Origin: Opisthorchis felineus
Lineage: Eukaryota; Platyhelminthes; Trematoda; Opisthorchiida; Opisthorchiidae
NCBI GenBank assembly: GCA_004794785.1
Contig: SJOL01006494.1
Span: forward strand, 639,418-703,417
Direction of reading: 5' to 3'
Length of the DNA: 64,000 nt
Below are positions 13,601-28,600 of this stretch, piece by piece; the stretch's first letter is position 1; each line of letters starts with the position of its first letter. Under the pieces are notes generated by a model. That model searched no databases. It was not told the origin of the DNA and saw nothing but the letters and a program-made list of their open reading frames with translations. Both the position numbers and the translations under genes were made by a program.

Positions 13601-16600
13601 AAGAGGAATAAAATTCACCCTGTTAGTGAAACTTACATCCGAGAAGTCCTCACTCGAGGGGCCAATCAACACGTGTGATCACGTGATTTGGAACCCGTGA
13701 TTTAAAGTACCAGCCGGGAGGTTACGGACCCAGACTCCGTGGATTTTTGTGAGATGCCCACTGCTAATTATTCCCACTAAGGAGAAACAGTTGTACAGTG
13801 CTTCTCGGGTTGTCCGCATAGATTGGATTTACTTGCGGGATAAAATTTACTTTAACTTTCAATATCTGTCCAGGTAAGTGCCAATAAGGACCAAAAGAAT
13901 AATGTACAGTGGATTAAATTAAGCTGAAGAGAGAATACCCTCTTCTGAAATCCAAAACAGGGTTGACCCCAAACACGGTTCGTGGGATATCAGCGACCTC
14001 ATCAAGCGAATATTACGCAGCAAATTTGTTGGACCGGATGTTATTTCATTTATTATATGCAGGGGCTTTGAATTTTAACATAAGCCTTGTAAAGTGGACC
14101 ACCGCGGGTGCAAAGGCTATCAGATTTTTAGAAACGACTGAACTGTAAAATCAATATGTCACGTGTTTCGTCCTTCTTAGGACTTGTTCAGTGAATCTGA
14201 CAGCATTCGGACGCCTGATCGTTCAGAATTTCCACTATAAACCACAACATCAAGCGGTCGCCAATCCTAATGGTGCTCACGGTACGTAAACATTCATGCG
14301 GCATTATGGTTCAGTCACCACGCGTATCAAAATTAGTAATGAAACTGACTACTGCAGAACACTGAGAATTTTATCCAACTTTTCAGTCCTGAAGGAGGAC
14401 TTTACAATTACCAAGACACAGATGAAAACTATGGAACGGAAATTACCACTCCCGTAGAAAGTAATTCCCTACGAATTTCGTCCCCGTTGCGACTCCTTGG
14501 GTAACCATAGCGGAATTCATTCACCATGCGAACCTTTTTCAGAGTTCAGAGTCTAAACCTCAAAAACAAGTAGTTACCACACGCTATGTAGGAATGTACA
14601 TGGATGATTCGCTAGGTTTAGCACGTCGTCTACATTTGTCAGGAATGTGACTATTAGCCAATCGTTAGAACTAAAGGAGAACCTGATAATTATCGAGCCG
14701 TGTAACATCAGTCTCTACGAGCGATAAATATGAAGCACGAATGTGTTATTATAAAAAGCATTCTGTTACCAGCTTCTTCATGATGCTGGCTCCCTTAAGA
14801 GTGACTCCTCCTGATAGCCGTTGGTGTTCTAACAAGGGCTTTTTTGTTGAAACTTTGTGTTGAAAGCCCCATTCCCTAATCTCAAAACAGACTACTTCAG
14901 ATGAGTTGTGGCAAACGTATTTATCTCGATATGATGAATGGGCTCAAGGGTTTTAAGAATGCTTTAAACCCTTGAGTATCCGAAGACAGATAGCAAGCCA
15001 GTGTACCAAGCATTTTCCATTCCATTGACAACATCTCATTCGCCAAAATATCATTTTCCCATGTTCACTTAGATGCAAACGATGAGCTCTCGTTTTACTC
15101 AGTCTTATTTTTATGACTGTACCTGTAATTAGAGTTATACCAGGGCCTTAAAGGTCATGTTAAACGGGCACTTCGTTTATCGATGCCATTAAGTCATGTC
15201 CGGTTAAGCCAGCTGAACCCACTCAACAATGCGGAAGAAAAGTTACATTGTGCAAAGGAACGGCCGGGAAAACTAGAGATTGCATCTTCATCTCCGCATA
15301 CTATTCACATGTAGTACCTCAAAGTAAAAAGGATGGAACACAAAACCATAATGCTCAAGTCGTTTCTGCATCCACTTCACTGCATTAGTGATAGCTAAAG
15401 TGTTATGTGATTCTCGCTGCTTCTTAGTATAGCGTAATGCCAGTACCAGCTTAGGCGAATAAAAACACTTTAGGATGGTCCAAAAATTGGGTAGTGCATT
15501 TGCCTAACAAGAAAATGAGGGCTTACTTGGTTGAATTGAAGTAAAATGATGGTATGAGTTGATGCTGTTTATAAAAAGAAATTTCTATTGAATAGTAACA
15601 AAATACAATGACATTCGGTAACTTTCGTGAAAATGATAGTGGTTAAGCTGTGAAACAGAGGGCTGTTGGATCAGGGTTCAACAAGAGGCCAGTGAAATAC
15701 GAAAGGATGAATTAGTCTGAGTGATATACCGCAAACGGATCACCTATACAAAGATGAAATATGGGTAGAACTAGCAGCCCTCTTAGTTTTCCATGCGGTG
15801 TTTATGTTCAGCGTTCGCAGTGAATCCAAAACCTAAGCGGTTGCCGAGTTTGCGCGCACTACGCATATGAATTCAATTAAGCATGCTTGCTTGTTTAACA
15901 CGACTAACATGATTAATATGATCCAACTACTAGAAAGTAGCTAAAAACATACCCAAGTTTTCATGATTTCCTGGAAGAAGCTAATAAGTACTAGTCGGTA
16001 GATCTCAGATTCTATGTGGCAATGATGAAACAGAATGCATCAAACCCGAAATGGACTACTCTGGTGGACGTAGAACTCTTCTATCGTTTAATGTTGTGGT
16101 CCGAGAAGCAAATCTTAGCCACAACACAGGGCGGTTGCCTGTCCCATTTGTTCACAGGGCTTATGTAACATAACACAGTTCTTATTCGGCACTAACTTTG
16201 ATTTTCATTAGGAAACTGGCTACTAGTTAATAGTCGAAGTTATTCTTACTTTTTCAGTCCTCAAAATGGTTATGTTTGAGGCTGTTAGAAGGGATCACTA
16301 CAAAGCGGGAATGGTTGGTCCTACAGTACATCTTGATCAGACGTCATATATAGATAAAGAAGAATCCGATGGCCGAGTGTTAAAAGTTTACATTCAACCC
16401 TCTACAACAGACGGACAACGTGTGTTGATCCCAGATGACCTGTTTTCCTCGGTCTGACGCGTGCGTTGAAACCGCTCATGGAATTCAGTTGGTAGTGGTT
16501 AGTTACCAATGCACCCAAATTTTTACAGCCATCAACGAGAAGTTCATGATTCCGAGGCCGTGGAGTTGGAGTTTGTTAAACTCCACTTATGAAGCAGAAG

Positions 16601-19600
16601 TGACCGGTCTTGGAAGAACAATCCACCGCACACTTAATCTTTACTTGGACCCACCAGGTATTTGTAAGAAAGTTGGGTTGCCTGATTTTCGTGCCCGAAT
16701 TTTCACACCCGTATTGCCAACCCCAGGCTTTCACCGACCTTAATGGTCGGCGCACAAGGAGCACGTGAATTCAGCTGTCTTTGTACTGTTCAGCACGTCC
16801 TGCGACTGAGTGTGAACAGTCCAAGGAAGTTAATTACTTGTAGTCACTTGTAGAACCTCAAACCCAAGGGCCGATAATTATCAGGTCCCCTCTGAATACC
16901 GTGAAAAAGTAGGTGCAGATGCAAAGATACGTCAGAAAATAGATCCTTTACACACAAGCTAGTGACGTTAACTTGGATTTAACACGTTCTCTCGATATTA
17001 CTCTACTTATCACCAGCTATCGAACTGTCCTGCCTAATCAGTTTTTACGTAAAACGCAAAAATTCTGTGCATGTTTTCCACATATTAGCTCTCCGTCCGC
17101 GCTCGCACCACGACTGCTAATAAACCTTGCGATAAAATCATATGACCGCTCAGTTTTTCCACGCTGAACTTCTGTTCTTCAAAGGTATCAGCGTCGGAAA
17201 TGTACAGGTGAATGCGCATAATTAAAAGTACATCCAGCTGTCATATTTTGCATTTCAAACTGAAGGTTGACCACAATGTAATTATACGAATATCCTAAAT
17301 TCCTGCGTCCGTTTGAATGTTGGGTGACTGGAGAATATTGATTTTTGTGTGCACGACGTACAAATTGCTCGCAGCGATTCAAAACCTCTCGTACGCATGT
17401 ATAACAGTGTCGGACGGGATGGCCTTTCCGACAAGGTGAATGCGGGCAGGTATGAGCAAAACAAATGGAGGATCAGGAGAGTGCAACGTGTCAAAGTGTT
17501 AGTGGCTCGGTTGCGTATGTCGGTTGGTGATCAGGTAGCTTCTGAACCGTTCGCCGAGGTTGGCAACTGACTTGCAATGTTGGTGGGAGTTTGAGAGATT
17601 TAGCAAATAGGATGTGATCTTTCATCAGTTCGAGAAAGAGGACAGGAGAGCAGTATGGTGGAAGCGATAAAAATACATATGACCCCAATCGCATTTTGGT
17701 GTGTAAACAACTACTGACGGTTTCAAAATTAGTACAAACCACCGTCATTCAAACACTACATCGTCACGCCGCAAAATTCCTCGACCAATTGGAAAAGAAC
17801 GATAACTGCTTGGCTTTGAAATTCTGTTGGATAATGTACGAGATTGACAGTAATCTCTGCGGCACGTGGGTAGTTACAGGAAGGCATTGTACTGCTGGCA
17901 CTAAGGGTGCCTCATGTAATGCCGACTATAATTCGAATCAAAACTGTGAAAACTGGGCTCTGTGGGGCAAAGTAAACGAAAGAACTGTAAGTTGGTCCTC
18001 ACAGCATCTTTCCACCGGGACCAATCAAATTTGGAACGAGAGAACACATGGAAAGAAGCATTCTCTTCCAAGAGTTCGGGTCGTGCATTTGCTGCATCTC
18101 AGCTAGAAAGAGAATAACATTGCCCACGACTTATGTGAAGACTCTGTACCCCAATGCAAACGTCTTGCCTTAATCATGTGCCATCGGTAACTCAAAACAG
18201 GGAGACAAGCAGAGCAGATGCTAGGAATTTTTTTCTCGGAAATCAACAGTGAAACTTGTGCAAAATCTTCGTTTGCGAATTTTGGCAGTGTACAGTTACA
18301 TACATCCGTCGCTGTACTCATTATAGATTGTTTTCTCTCAGTTGCTCCGTATGTAGACAAACTGGCATGTATGCAACCTTCAGTCGGCTACATGCAGGAG
18401 TACTGTTGTCTAGCAGGCTTCAGAATACAAGCCACTATTGTCTTTGATCTAAGTAGCAATAAAGAAGAGGCAAATAAACTTCATGCGAAAATAATAAGCA
18501 AGCTTACCCAGCTAGATTCCACTTACATACTCATGCTCAAGCTCATTGTGTATGACCCTCAGGAGATAGGTAAAACTTTCACCAGTGTCGAGGCGAAAAG
18601 TGTGGTACGGTGATCCCTCAATCCCCCTTTTCCCCGGATAAGGACTTCCCCCTAAAAGAAGCTCTCCACTCCGATCCCTGCAACTTTATGAGTGAGATTA
18701 TAGGCGAAAAGAGGACGTCACAAAATGAACTGAAAATTTTGATCATTTTGAGCGAATATGGTCCACTTTCCCGGAAGTCAGAAAATAAAAATACGGCTTG
18801 ACAATGCAACTGATTTTTGTCTAGCTCTAGTAAGGGAGGACGCCTAGGAGCAGAGTCCAGTGCTTTGATGCAGTAGTACTAATGACGACGTGACTGAGCT
18901 ATACCTGACAGCTTTTGCACATCCTCTGCACGTGGAGCCCATGTTTTTTGTCCACAAAACAGTATGGATCGCACCTCCGTTGTTTAAAACCTGCTCTGGC
19001 AGACAAACTGACATCAGGTCTGCGCCACAGGTGTCGGAGTTTGAAAAACGCTGCCCTAGAGTTCCCGATTCAAGAAGTACTGTTGTCTCCAGAAACTCCA
19101 TCTGAACTGATACAGCTGCCCTCGTAAACAAATTTATTTACTACGTCAATAGGCTCGTTTGCAAGCATGAGGTTTGGGTTTGATCCACCCAGTCTTGTGG
19201 CAGCACTTTACAATTTGTAGGTATGAAACGCATACCAAACAGTGCGACAGAATTATTTAGGTCATTTTAGATGGTTCACATCTTTGAAAGACCCTAAACT
19301 AGAGCAGCAATATCTTCCGCATACTCAAGGTCCGTGAGCAAACGCCCTCGATCCTCAAGGCTTCGTAAGCAGACAGAGGAATTTCAAGCAGCAAATTAAT
19401 AACAAAGTTGAAGAGGGAAGATGAGAGATGGTAGTCTTTTCTTACACCACTGGACATGGTGAACTTAGACGAGAGCTTTCTGTAAACTCGTATCCGTCCA
19501 CAAAAGTTTGCTTGCAGTGCCCTCATAAAGGCTATAAATTCGGAAGCGACCCTTGATCGCCAAACACGGCCAAAGTTTCTGATGGCCAACATAGTTTAAA

Positions 19601-22600
19601 GCAGCTTTTAGTTCAATAAAAACCACGAAAGGGCGATGGTTGAAAGAATTACGGTGTTCATGCACCTGTTTCAAGGTAAAGATATGGTCGATGCATCCTC
19701 GGCCAGTGCGAAACCCAGCTCGATTCTCGTGAATTTGTCTCTCCCCATTATAGTGCCTGAGGGCACCTTGGATGGCGCGATGTTTTTCTTATCTCTTTTG
19801 AGAAATGGGATCACGGTCGAGGTACTCCATTCCAAAGGTTTGTTTGCTTCCGTTGTAAATCTTCCGTAGTAGGGTCGTCGGACTGTTGACCAGGGCTCCA
19901 CCACCTTACTTGAAGATTTCGGGATGCAGATCATCCGGACCGTGTGCCTTGTCGCTTTGAAGGCGTACTGCTCCAAGCTGGATTTCTGTTTTTGACAACA
20001 GGCTGGTTTTGAGGAGGCGTCCATGCTCATTGGGTCCTTCCGGCTGTTGTGTTGAAGAAGGTCAGCTTAACTGCCATTTAAAGCGTTCAGTCCATCGCTC
20101 CGGACGACGATTTTCGAAAAGAATTACCGTTCCGTCTTCTTTGTCATGCTGTTTCGCTGACATTTTTTTCTTCTGGCTGACTGATCGAATCAGCTGAAAC
20201 AGGTCGTGGCTGTTGCCTATTGCCGAACGTAGACGGTGGATATGAAAACTGGACAAGCCCACTAATGATGAGTAGTATAAACCACGAAACAAGAGGTGGT
20301 TACTGACGGTCTTAATTTCGCATCAAAATTGACCGGAAATACCACAAATATTGGAGAATTGAACACTGTATAAGGGTATCTTTGCAATCCCTTGATACTG
20401 CTCAGAGAATGTTCGCAAAAACCTGACTGCCGTTTCACCCACCATTACAAATGAAAATCAATCTCTTGGAACCACCCATCTAGATTTGGTTGACAGATCT
20501 TCCTTTGTGGGAACTAGCTTTACGAGCAGTCATGTAAATACTACCAAAATTGCCATCACTGTTAATAATAGTATAAAGAGGCATCGGAGCTATCGGGACG
20601 GTTTTGTGAACTCTCTTCCACGGCTTCCAAAACATTACTACGTCGGATCAAGACGATCTTTATCATTCACAGGAATCATTGATGAGGCGAAATGCAAAAC
20701 TACTGCATTCCAGACTCCACTTCTGTGAGTGGCCCACATAATGAGCACTGCAAAGATAATTCGGGGCCCAATCTCGTACGTGATCTGTTCTTAATCGTCT
20801 TCGTTTCACTGGAAAATCCTTGTTCATTTCAATGAAATTTTGTGCGCATGTTAGAACATAGCATTCATTACGGGCGGTAAGGAAATTTTCCATTCCCTAG
20901 GTTCTGTTTGGTTGAGGTCGTTTTCTTCGATAACCAATCATAAGATTATGCTTAACTTTACGTCATCACCAGTTGTCTTGCAATCTAAGGAAATACGTGA
21001 TGTTGACTAATACCAGGGTTCAAGCTGCGTGAATATGTTGGTTGCGCTGTGGATAACAAATTTTTTGATTAGTTAGACATAATACGAAGCCAAAAAATGT
21101 TCGTTTTTGGTTAATCCCACAGGCGGTCCTTTATCGTACCGCATGTTTTGTCACTTTTGGGGCTTTTGTTTTTGTTGATTAGGTAATTCTTAAGTGTTAC
21201 AAGAGCTGAAACCCAGCAAGTGGATAGCGTTCAATACACAGAATTTGTGCTTGAAAAGCACGGTGATCATATGACTCTGGTTCCTTCTACGTAAGCTTAT
21301 GTTTAAGAAAACAAACAGGCTAATCGATGGACTCTTCATGCTGATGTGAAAACAACACAAGGTTGCCAGGACTGCGTGCTTTGTCGTGGATGTGAGAACT
21401 CCGCTGTTCTCCGATTGGGCAACTGGGACAAAACGGCCTTGATGCGCTGAGTTCTCCAATAGAAAAGAAGTGTCAGACAGGGCTACAAATGTTTTTCCCA
21501 AACGAAGATGTAATCTGAAGCAATTGTAACCGAAGGAATGATCAAACAGACCGAGGACGCTGCAGTGAATATGCCGAACAATGAGCCTGACGGAGCATTT
21601 GTGTTTGCTAGTTTATTCTCTGTCATTGTCGGTAAGCAGGTCAGCCATTTTTATATTTCAAGATGTATGAGGTTTTTGTCTTAGTTGTGACCTTGAGTAT
21701 TTCCGGGGGTAATTATGATAAACATGTTGCACTAGCAAGCTGAGCAAAGAATTGTACCAGGAGATGTCGAATTGAGTGACGAATGACCACCATAAAACAC
21801 ATGAAGTTCACACCGAAACTTTGATCAAAATATCGGCGACTAGTTTCGGTGTTTGATGTTGTCTCACACCTTCCATTCTGAGCTTGTCAGTGTAAGATAT
21901 TATTGAATGAGCCCCAAAGCTACTTTATTACCTGGCGTGGGATTTCAGATCAGCTTAAGATATTCCTAAATGAGGCATACAAACATAAAGAGGAAATCAT
22001 GAAAGTTTTCTACTCCTGCTCCCACAAACTGATGCACTGAACTGAGAACATATCAGACTAAAGAAACAAGGGGTATGTAGCCACATTAAAATGTGGCTTG
22101 ATGGTGAACACTCAATGATATCTCGTCTTCTTCGAAGGATTCCGTGGCCCATTATTCATAGCTTAGATAGCATGTACATATTGTACTCACCATAACACCG
22201 ATGTTATCAAAAAATTGTTTGAATGACCCCACTAGTGAGCGGGTGCAATATTCGTTATTGTGCTTACCACACAATTTTTCCTAATGTAGACTAGCCGCAT
22301 TCATCTTCTTGTTTAGTTGTGTGCATGAGATTTTTTGGTTGGGATAACAACCGTCGAGGAATCTAGACCAATGGAAAAAACGAATAATGACGGACAGCTA
22401 ATCAGCCCTTAATCTACAGGCAAAACTGGCCACCGTTCATGAAGGAGACTACTCATAAGATTGCTGAAAACTCTTCGAGAGACCATGAAGGATTTCACCC
22501 TTCCTGGTGCGCAGTTCCCGAATTTCTATGTTCTCCCGAGTCTTTTTAGATCCAAGAGGGATGCCATCTGGATCATAACCGTTCGTTTCGAATACCGAAC

Positions 22601-25600
22601 ATTGCTTGCTCAAGCTTCAGTCACCTATCAGCAAAACGTCACCCCGTTCTTTTGGAGTGGAGTTCTGGTGAAAAATTGGTGTGTATTTATCTACTCTGAG
22701 GTGGTTCAGTTTCCTGCCTAGTAATAAGCAAAAGTTGGTTTAGGATATTAAGAACTATACTTGTCTCATTAGCCAGTAGAATCCCCATTTTATTTCTCAC
22801 CATTCGAACCGTTCTACACACGGTGCTAGAAAAGTGACGAGGACGTAATAAAATTGCCCTAGCAACCATTGCGTGTCTGGGCATCTGGAATGTAACAGAC
22901 TTGATGGGAAACGCGGACTTTGTTCGAATGTTATCCACCAGTGCAATGGTCACCAAAAGCAGACCCTCCATAAATACTCTTGATAGAATCCTTTGGAAAT
23001 ACACCACAGATAGCTGTCGATTTCACTGCATTAAGCTCATATTTTCAATTTTCGAAATTGGTTGGGTCACTAGTAAATAAGAACAGCTCATCTAGACACT
23101 TCTACTACTGATCAGCACTGTAATGAACATGTCGTCTACTTTTGCCAAGATCAGATGAGTGGAGGCAACTTCAAGGCCGTTACAGTAAATATGATGACGT
23201 CATGGTGTGATGAATAGAACCTTGTATGTTAGCAATCTGCGGAAAACTCATTTTACTGCAATCCCCACACTTTCTGTTGGTTGACACTGCATAAATCGGT
23301 GAAGCTAGTGTCGCATGCACCCAGCTTTGTTGAAAAGTGCATCTCCGTTGTTCAAAACAACGGTTCCAGAACTGCCCTAAATTCACAGGCAACAGGTTCA
23401 AAGGCTTCATGGTTCTATATTGGTCGGAGTCGGGCTCTCACCGCCATTAGTTTTCTCCAAGCCCTACGTTTTCGTGCCTTTGCGTGAGAAGGCCCGAGGT
23501 AGGACCTCAGCCACTGTTTCGCTTAGATGACTCATTCCGATTCCCACGGCCAGACTAGCGGTGTGTCCGTGTTCGGAGTGAGGACAACACAGTGCCACAC
23601 CCTGACGACAATGGAAAAGTGGATGGCTGACATTCGTTCGTCCTTCAGTGGACGTTTACGAATGACCGAGTGTGAACGGTTTTGACCTGTTTGGAGTCAT
23701 CAAAATTACCAGTTTTAACCTCTGGAATCAGAATGTCAGGTTGTCAGACAGCACATACCCTTCACAAAAAGGCACCATTATTAACACAGTACGGATTAAT
23801 CAAAGCCACCTCTTGTGTGGTTCATTTCTGAACCCTCAACCTTCACGGTAGTGATTTATGCGGGAATAGACAGTTACTGTGTGCAAGCAAGCAAGATAAA
23901 CACTGCAGTTTGTTGTTACTTCACCATGCTTCCTATCCCTCAGGCGTAAGCTCCAAGTAAAATAAAACTCAATTTTACACTGTTTAATAAGAAGTACCGC
24001 AGGTTTAGTGTTTTTTGTCGATCGCTTGCTGGAAAAATATAACAACTGTTGTTCAGCAGGAAACAGCCCTGCTGGAATTAACTGCTGTGCATGTCCCAAT
24101 ATGTTGCAGGGAGGTTGCAAGGCTGTCAACTGCCAGAAGAGATTGTTTGATTGTGATCATGTTCATGAACAGCATGCAAGTAATAATAATAATAATTAAT
24201 AGTAATAATAATAGACTTTGCAAATGTGTTACTGGTCTATCTGGTAGCTTAGCTACCGTCCTGTGAGAGAGTGGGACGCAGAGGATCGTTTATGAACTCA
24301 AAGACTATTGAACTGGCACCATTTGCGGACGTGGTGGCTTAGCGGTTTTCTTTTGTGTGGCGTCTGCCTCCCACTTCAGCGTAACTCTGTGTAAATGTAT
24401 ATGGTGTTTGCGTGTGATTAATCGACTTAAGAGGAAAGTTGTTTTCATGGCAAGCAAATAAACGAATTTATGGCAAACTTGCGAGTGTTTTCCTGCTTTC
24501 CTTGTTTTTTATTTACCCCACCATCCCTAAATTGTTGTGTAGCAGAATTGTGAGAAGTACTGTTCATTTACCGTACAAATGGTGCGAATAAATTTGTACA
24601 GTACCTAGTTTGTGACTTNNNNNNNNNNNNNNNNNNNNNNNNNNNNNNNNNNNNNNNNNNNNNNNNNNNNNNNNNNNNNNNNNNNNNNNNNNNNNNNNNN
24701 NNNNNNNNNNNNNNNNNNNNNNNNNNNNNNNNNNNNNNNNNNNNNNNNNNNNNNNNNNNNNNNNNNNNNNNNNNNNNNNNNNNNNNNNNNNNNNNNNNNN
24801 NNNNNNNNNNNNNNNNNNNNNNNNNNNNNNNNNNNNNNNNNNNNNNNNNNNNNNNNNNNNNNNNNNNNNNNNNNNNNNNNNNNNNNNNNNNNNNNNNNNN
24901 NNNNNNNNNNNNNNNNNNNNNNNNNNNNNNNNNNNNNNNNNNNNNNNNNNNNNNNNNNNNNNNNNNNNNNNNNNNNNNNNNNNNNNNNNNNNNNNNNNNN
25001 NNNNNNNNNNNNNNNNNNNNNNNNNNNNNNNNNNNNNNNNNNNNNNNNNNNNNNNNNNNNNNNNNNNNNNNNNNNNNNNNNNNNNNNNNNNNNNNNNNNN
25101 NNNNNNNNNNNNNNNNNNNNNNNNNNNNNNNNNNNNNNNNNNNNNNNNNNNNNNNNNNNNNNNNNNNNNNNNNNNNNNNNNNNNNNNNNNNNNNNNNNNN
25201 NNNNNNNNNNNNNNNNNNNNNNNNNNNNNNNNNNNNNNNNNNNNNNNNNNNNNNNNNNNNNNNNNNNNNNNNNNNNNNNNNNNNNNNNNNNNNNNNNNNN
25301 NNNNNNNNNNNNNNNNNNNNNNNNNNNNNNNNNNNNNNNNNNNNNNNNNNNNNNNNNNNNNNNNNNNNNNNNNNTATTGGTCCGTTTACGATGTGTGCTG
25401 CGTTGTTATCAAGATGCCTTGTACCACACTGGCTGATTGAACAGCTTCCTTCTGGTAAATTTCGTAGCAATGCTGGTCCGTCCATAACCTATGCTGCGTT
25501 ACAGTCTTCCTTTCTCCGATCTGATTGGTCATCTTGACATTTTCTATTCAACACTTTTGCTTCTGTGTTCTGACTTGCTCGTTCCGAACTTATGTTGAGT

Positions 25601-28600
25601 TGTTGGTTTACCTAACCACCCTATTCAAGCTCTCCTCTCTCCTTTAGAGGTTTCTGATGTTCAAAGGCTAGAAAAGCTCAAAACTGCACTGTACAGCTGT
25701 TTTATCCCTACTGTGAATCATTAGTGCGCATCTCAAGAAACTCAAGGAAGTTTTGAAACTGCGAACTTCATACCAGTGTTTGAACACTTCACTGTTCGGC
25801 CTCGAGCAGTTGAACAGCATTGTGATTAGCTCTCAATTTGACAGGACATGGTGACACTCATCATGCAATCACAGGAACCACATCACGTGATCATGTATTG
25901 ACTGGCTCCCCGAGTAACGACTTCTCAGTTTCACTCATCTTGAGAAGTTATTCTTCTTCTGAGCCATTTATAAATTGATGGTAGTTTGATATGTGGTAAT
26001 TTTCAACTGACGTTCTCTCGCCTCACTGAAGCCAGTCTGTGCTGAAAATCCTAGAACCAGTGTAGAGTTGTTCCATCCTTACTGGGAATCATCGCCAGTA
26101 TACAGCACAAGGAAATCCAGGGAGTTGCGGCGTAGACTTGCTTCAATTACAGGACGAAGTCTAAGTTGAACCTTCCTACACACTACCAACATTACACATA
26201 TGTCCGCGGTGGTGTTTTCCAGGTCCATGTTTTCATGGCCCCTTTAACATGGTAGGTGCTACCAACGGTTCCGTTACGATTTTACATATTGTGCTTTTAC
26301 TTTCTGTTATCACTGTGTTGTAATCTGCTAACCGCCGTTGTCTAATCAATGACAGGAATGGCTTCATCTTACTGATATCGGATGTTGAACAGTTGGTGGC
26401 TGTTCTGATCGCAAAAGTTTTGTCACGATACGAAGAGGCGTGGTCAGCACGCACACAACGACGACGCATCCTCGCACGGTGAAGAAACGGTTTCCAGCCA
26501 GGTGCCAAGCTTGGTGAGCGCACCGAAGTTGGTGTTAAAGTAAACTATGAGAGCGATGGAAACTCAGGACTGTCCCCACATGATAATCCCAAAGGATCCA
26601 AACCCAAATCCCAAAACCAGTCGCGCGCCGTCAAAGAGCTTTCAGTAAAGAAATATTAATTAAGAGTTAAAATAAGACTGCTTATTAGCTCAAAAATTTG
26701 GAACTCATGTATGATGTGGTGAATGATTTAGACGGTTCACTGTACAGTGGATGAACAAAATCAGGTAAAGCGTTTTTACGCATTCTCTCATATAAAAAAG
26801 ATCATATTTAATGATTAAAACCATATATTTGCATCTGTACGAGTTCCAGGGTCAGAGATGATGTCGGGCACCTTGACGTGTGTTGGCTACGTCTAGGCAA
26901 TCGGGCTACTTGTGAGTAGTCAGCAGTAAGTGGAGTCAGATTAGAAAGTAGAACGTGTAACACAACCTGTATATCGACTCGACCAGCTGCACAGATGTGG
27001 TCTGCGAAAGCCTGTCACTTGAATCGACATGTGACTGACAATCGAACGATCATGGAATGCATCTCTTCATGAAAATCTGGAGAATCATAATTAAGACGAT
27101 AGTACCCGTGTGCGTGAGCCTTCTTGCTATTCACTTTAGATATACCACTAATGCACTATTCTGCATACCAATTCGGTTTTCACGAGAGAATCACCTGGAA
27201 CCCAGCTGAATCTCTCATTTAAGATGTTCGTCATAGGATACGGTTCTTGTTTAGCTCATTCTCAGGTGATCGCCCTCTTTTCCCACTCCTTAGACATTAA
27301 AAAAGAAACACCTGGTAAGCCCAACTAAACAACCATTCATGGTTCACCTTTCTTCATCACCTATGTTTGTCCTGTTTGAACGTTTTCACCTCAATCGAGG
27401 GACGTCCTTTCTATAAAAATGCATAAAAAGGAGGTTAACCCGATTTTCAGAATAATTCTTCCTAATTTTTGTGATATGCTTCTTTGGTGCCCTCTCTTAT
27501 GAAGATCAGCCGTTACGGCTTGAATTTCTTTTTTTCAGGCTCTATTGGGATTTGGCTTCATAGTCTCAATTTCAAATCCATACGAAAAATTGACACTATG
27601 GTCATTCACGGTTCCTTCGTTCTACACTATCATTTGACTCTGGCCAATCTTGGAGTGGTCGTTGCGTTTCCCTTCCGGAGTATTTACACACTGTTTAACA
27701 GGCAAGTTTTGTCTCAGTAAATACAGAATTTTGTTAAGTCTTTCTGGTTTTCGCCATTTGTTTCCCTTTTCAGTCTCATCAACCAGGTTGCGAGTGGTTT
27801 CCAATGGATTGCAGGATAAAAACGCTAGCCAACAAGCGATTTCTATGAGGATATTAAATTTTTCAAAAGGTTAAGCGTGCAGACTGTGCAAGAGTCTACC
27901 TCTTTAGAGATACTCAACTTATATTCTAGAGTAGTCCTGCTCTAAGAAAGAGAACGACCTCCGCAGCATCTTGTGGGCTCTGTTTCTTATCTGTACGGAC
28001 AAAGGTCTGTTTTGTGTACCACCACGGTTTTGCTTAAAAATTTTCACGCAACCATGTAATTACAGCACTGTATTAAATATGTGTAATGAATGAAATTTTC
28101 CCTCAGCGTCTACAAATTATGCGTAGGCTGCTCAGAAACTTGGGGTATCCCGAAAATCACCTAGGCCTTTTATCTGAATGCAGTAAAATGAGGAGACAGT
28201 CGACGCCGGATCGCTTGACGTGAACTGCGTGATTGATTGACGTTGTTATTGTATCCCGTCCAATTGCTAGTGAATCACACTGCTGGTAGGCCACTAATGA
28301 GTGAATGAGGCAGTGTCAGATCGATTAAAACGTAACACACAGTTCAAATAGACACATTTTTTTTAATTTATAAGAATATGAAACGCGAAAAATGAAAAGC
28401 TATTTACAAGCACTGCGGATACTCTTGTAAAAAGCTGCAACAAACTCTGGCATCTGTAATGGATGCGCCGTTTGACACTGTTTAAACAACTGGATATCTG
28501 TACATGGTTGGTGTTCGTATTCGGTATACTACTGGCAGGTCACAGGTGCCAATGTATCTTCGAGAAAGCTGTACAAGGAAATGGGCGTCACTTATGAACC

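Noticed and set aside
24324..24400. tRNA-like start (GGACGTGGTGGCTTAGCGG)
   Set aside because: A-box-like only; no B box or cloverleaf could be completed.
24568..25485. 305- and 274-codon frames
   Set aside because: They run through the N gap and are artefacts of unknown bases.
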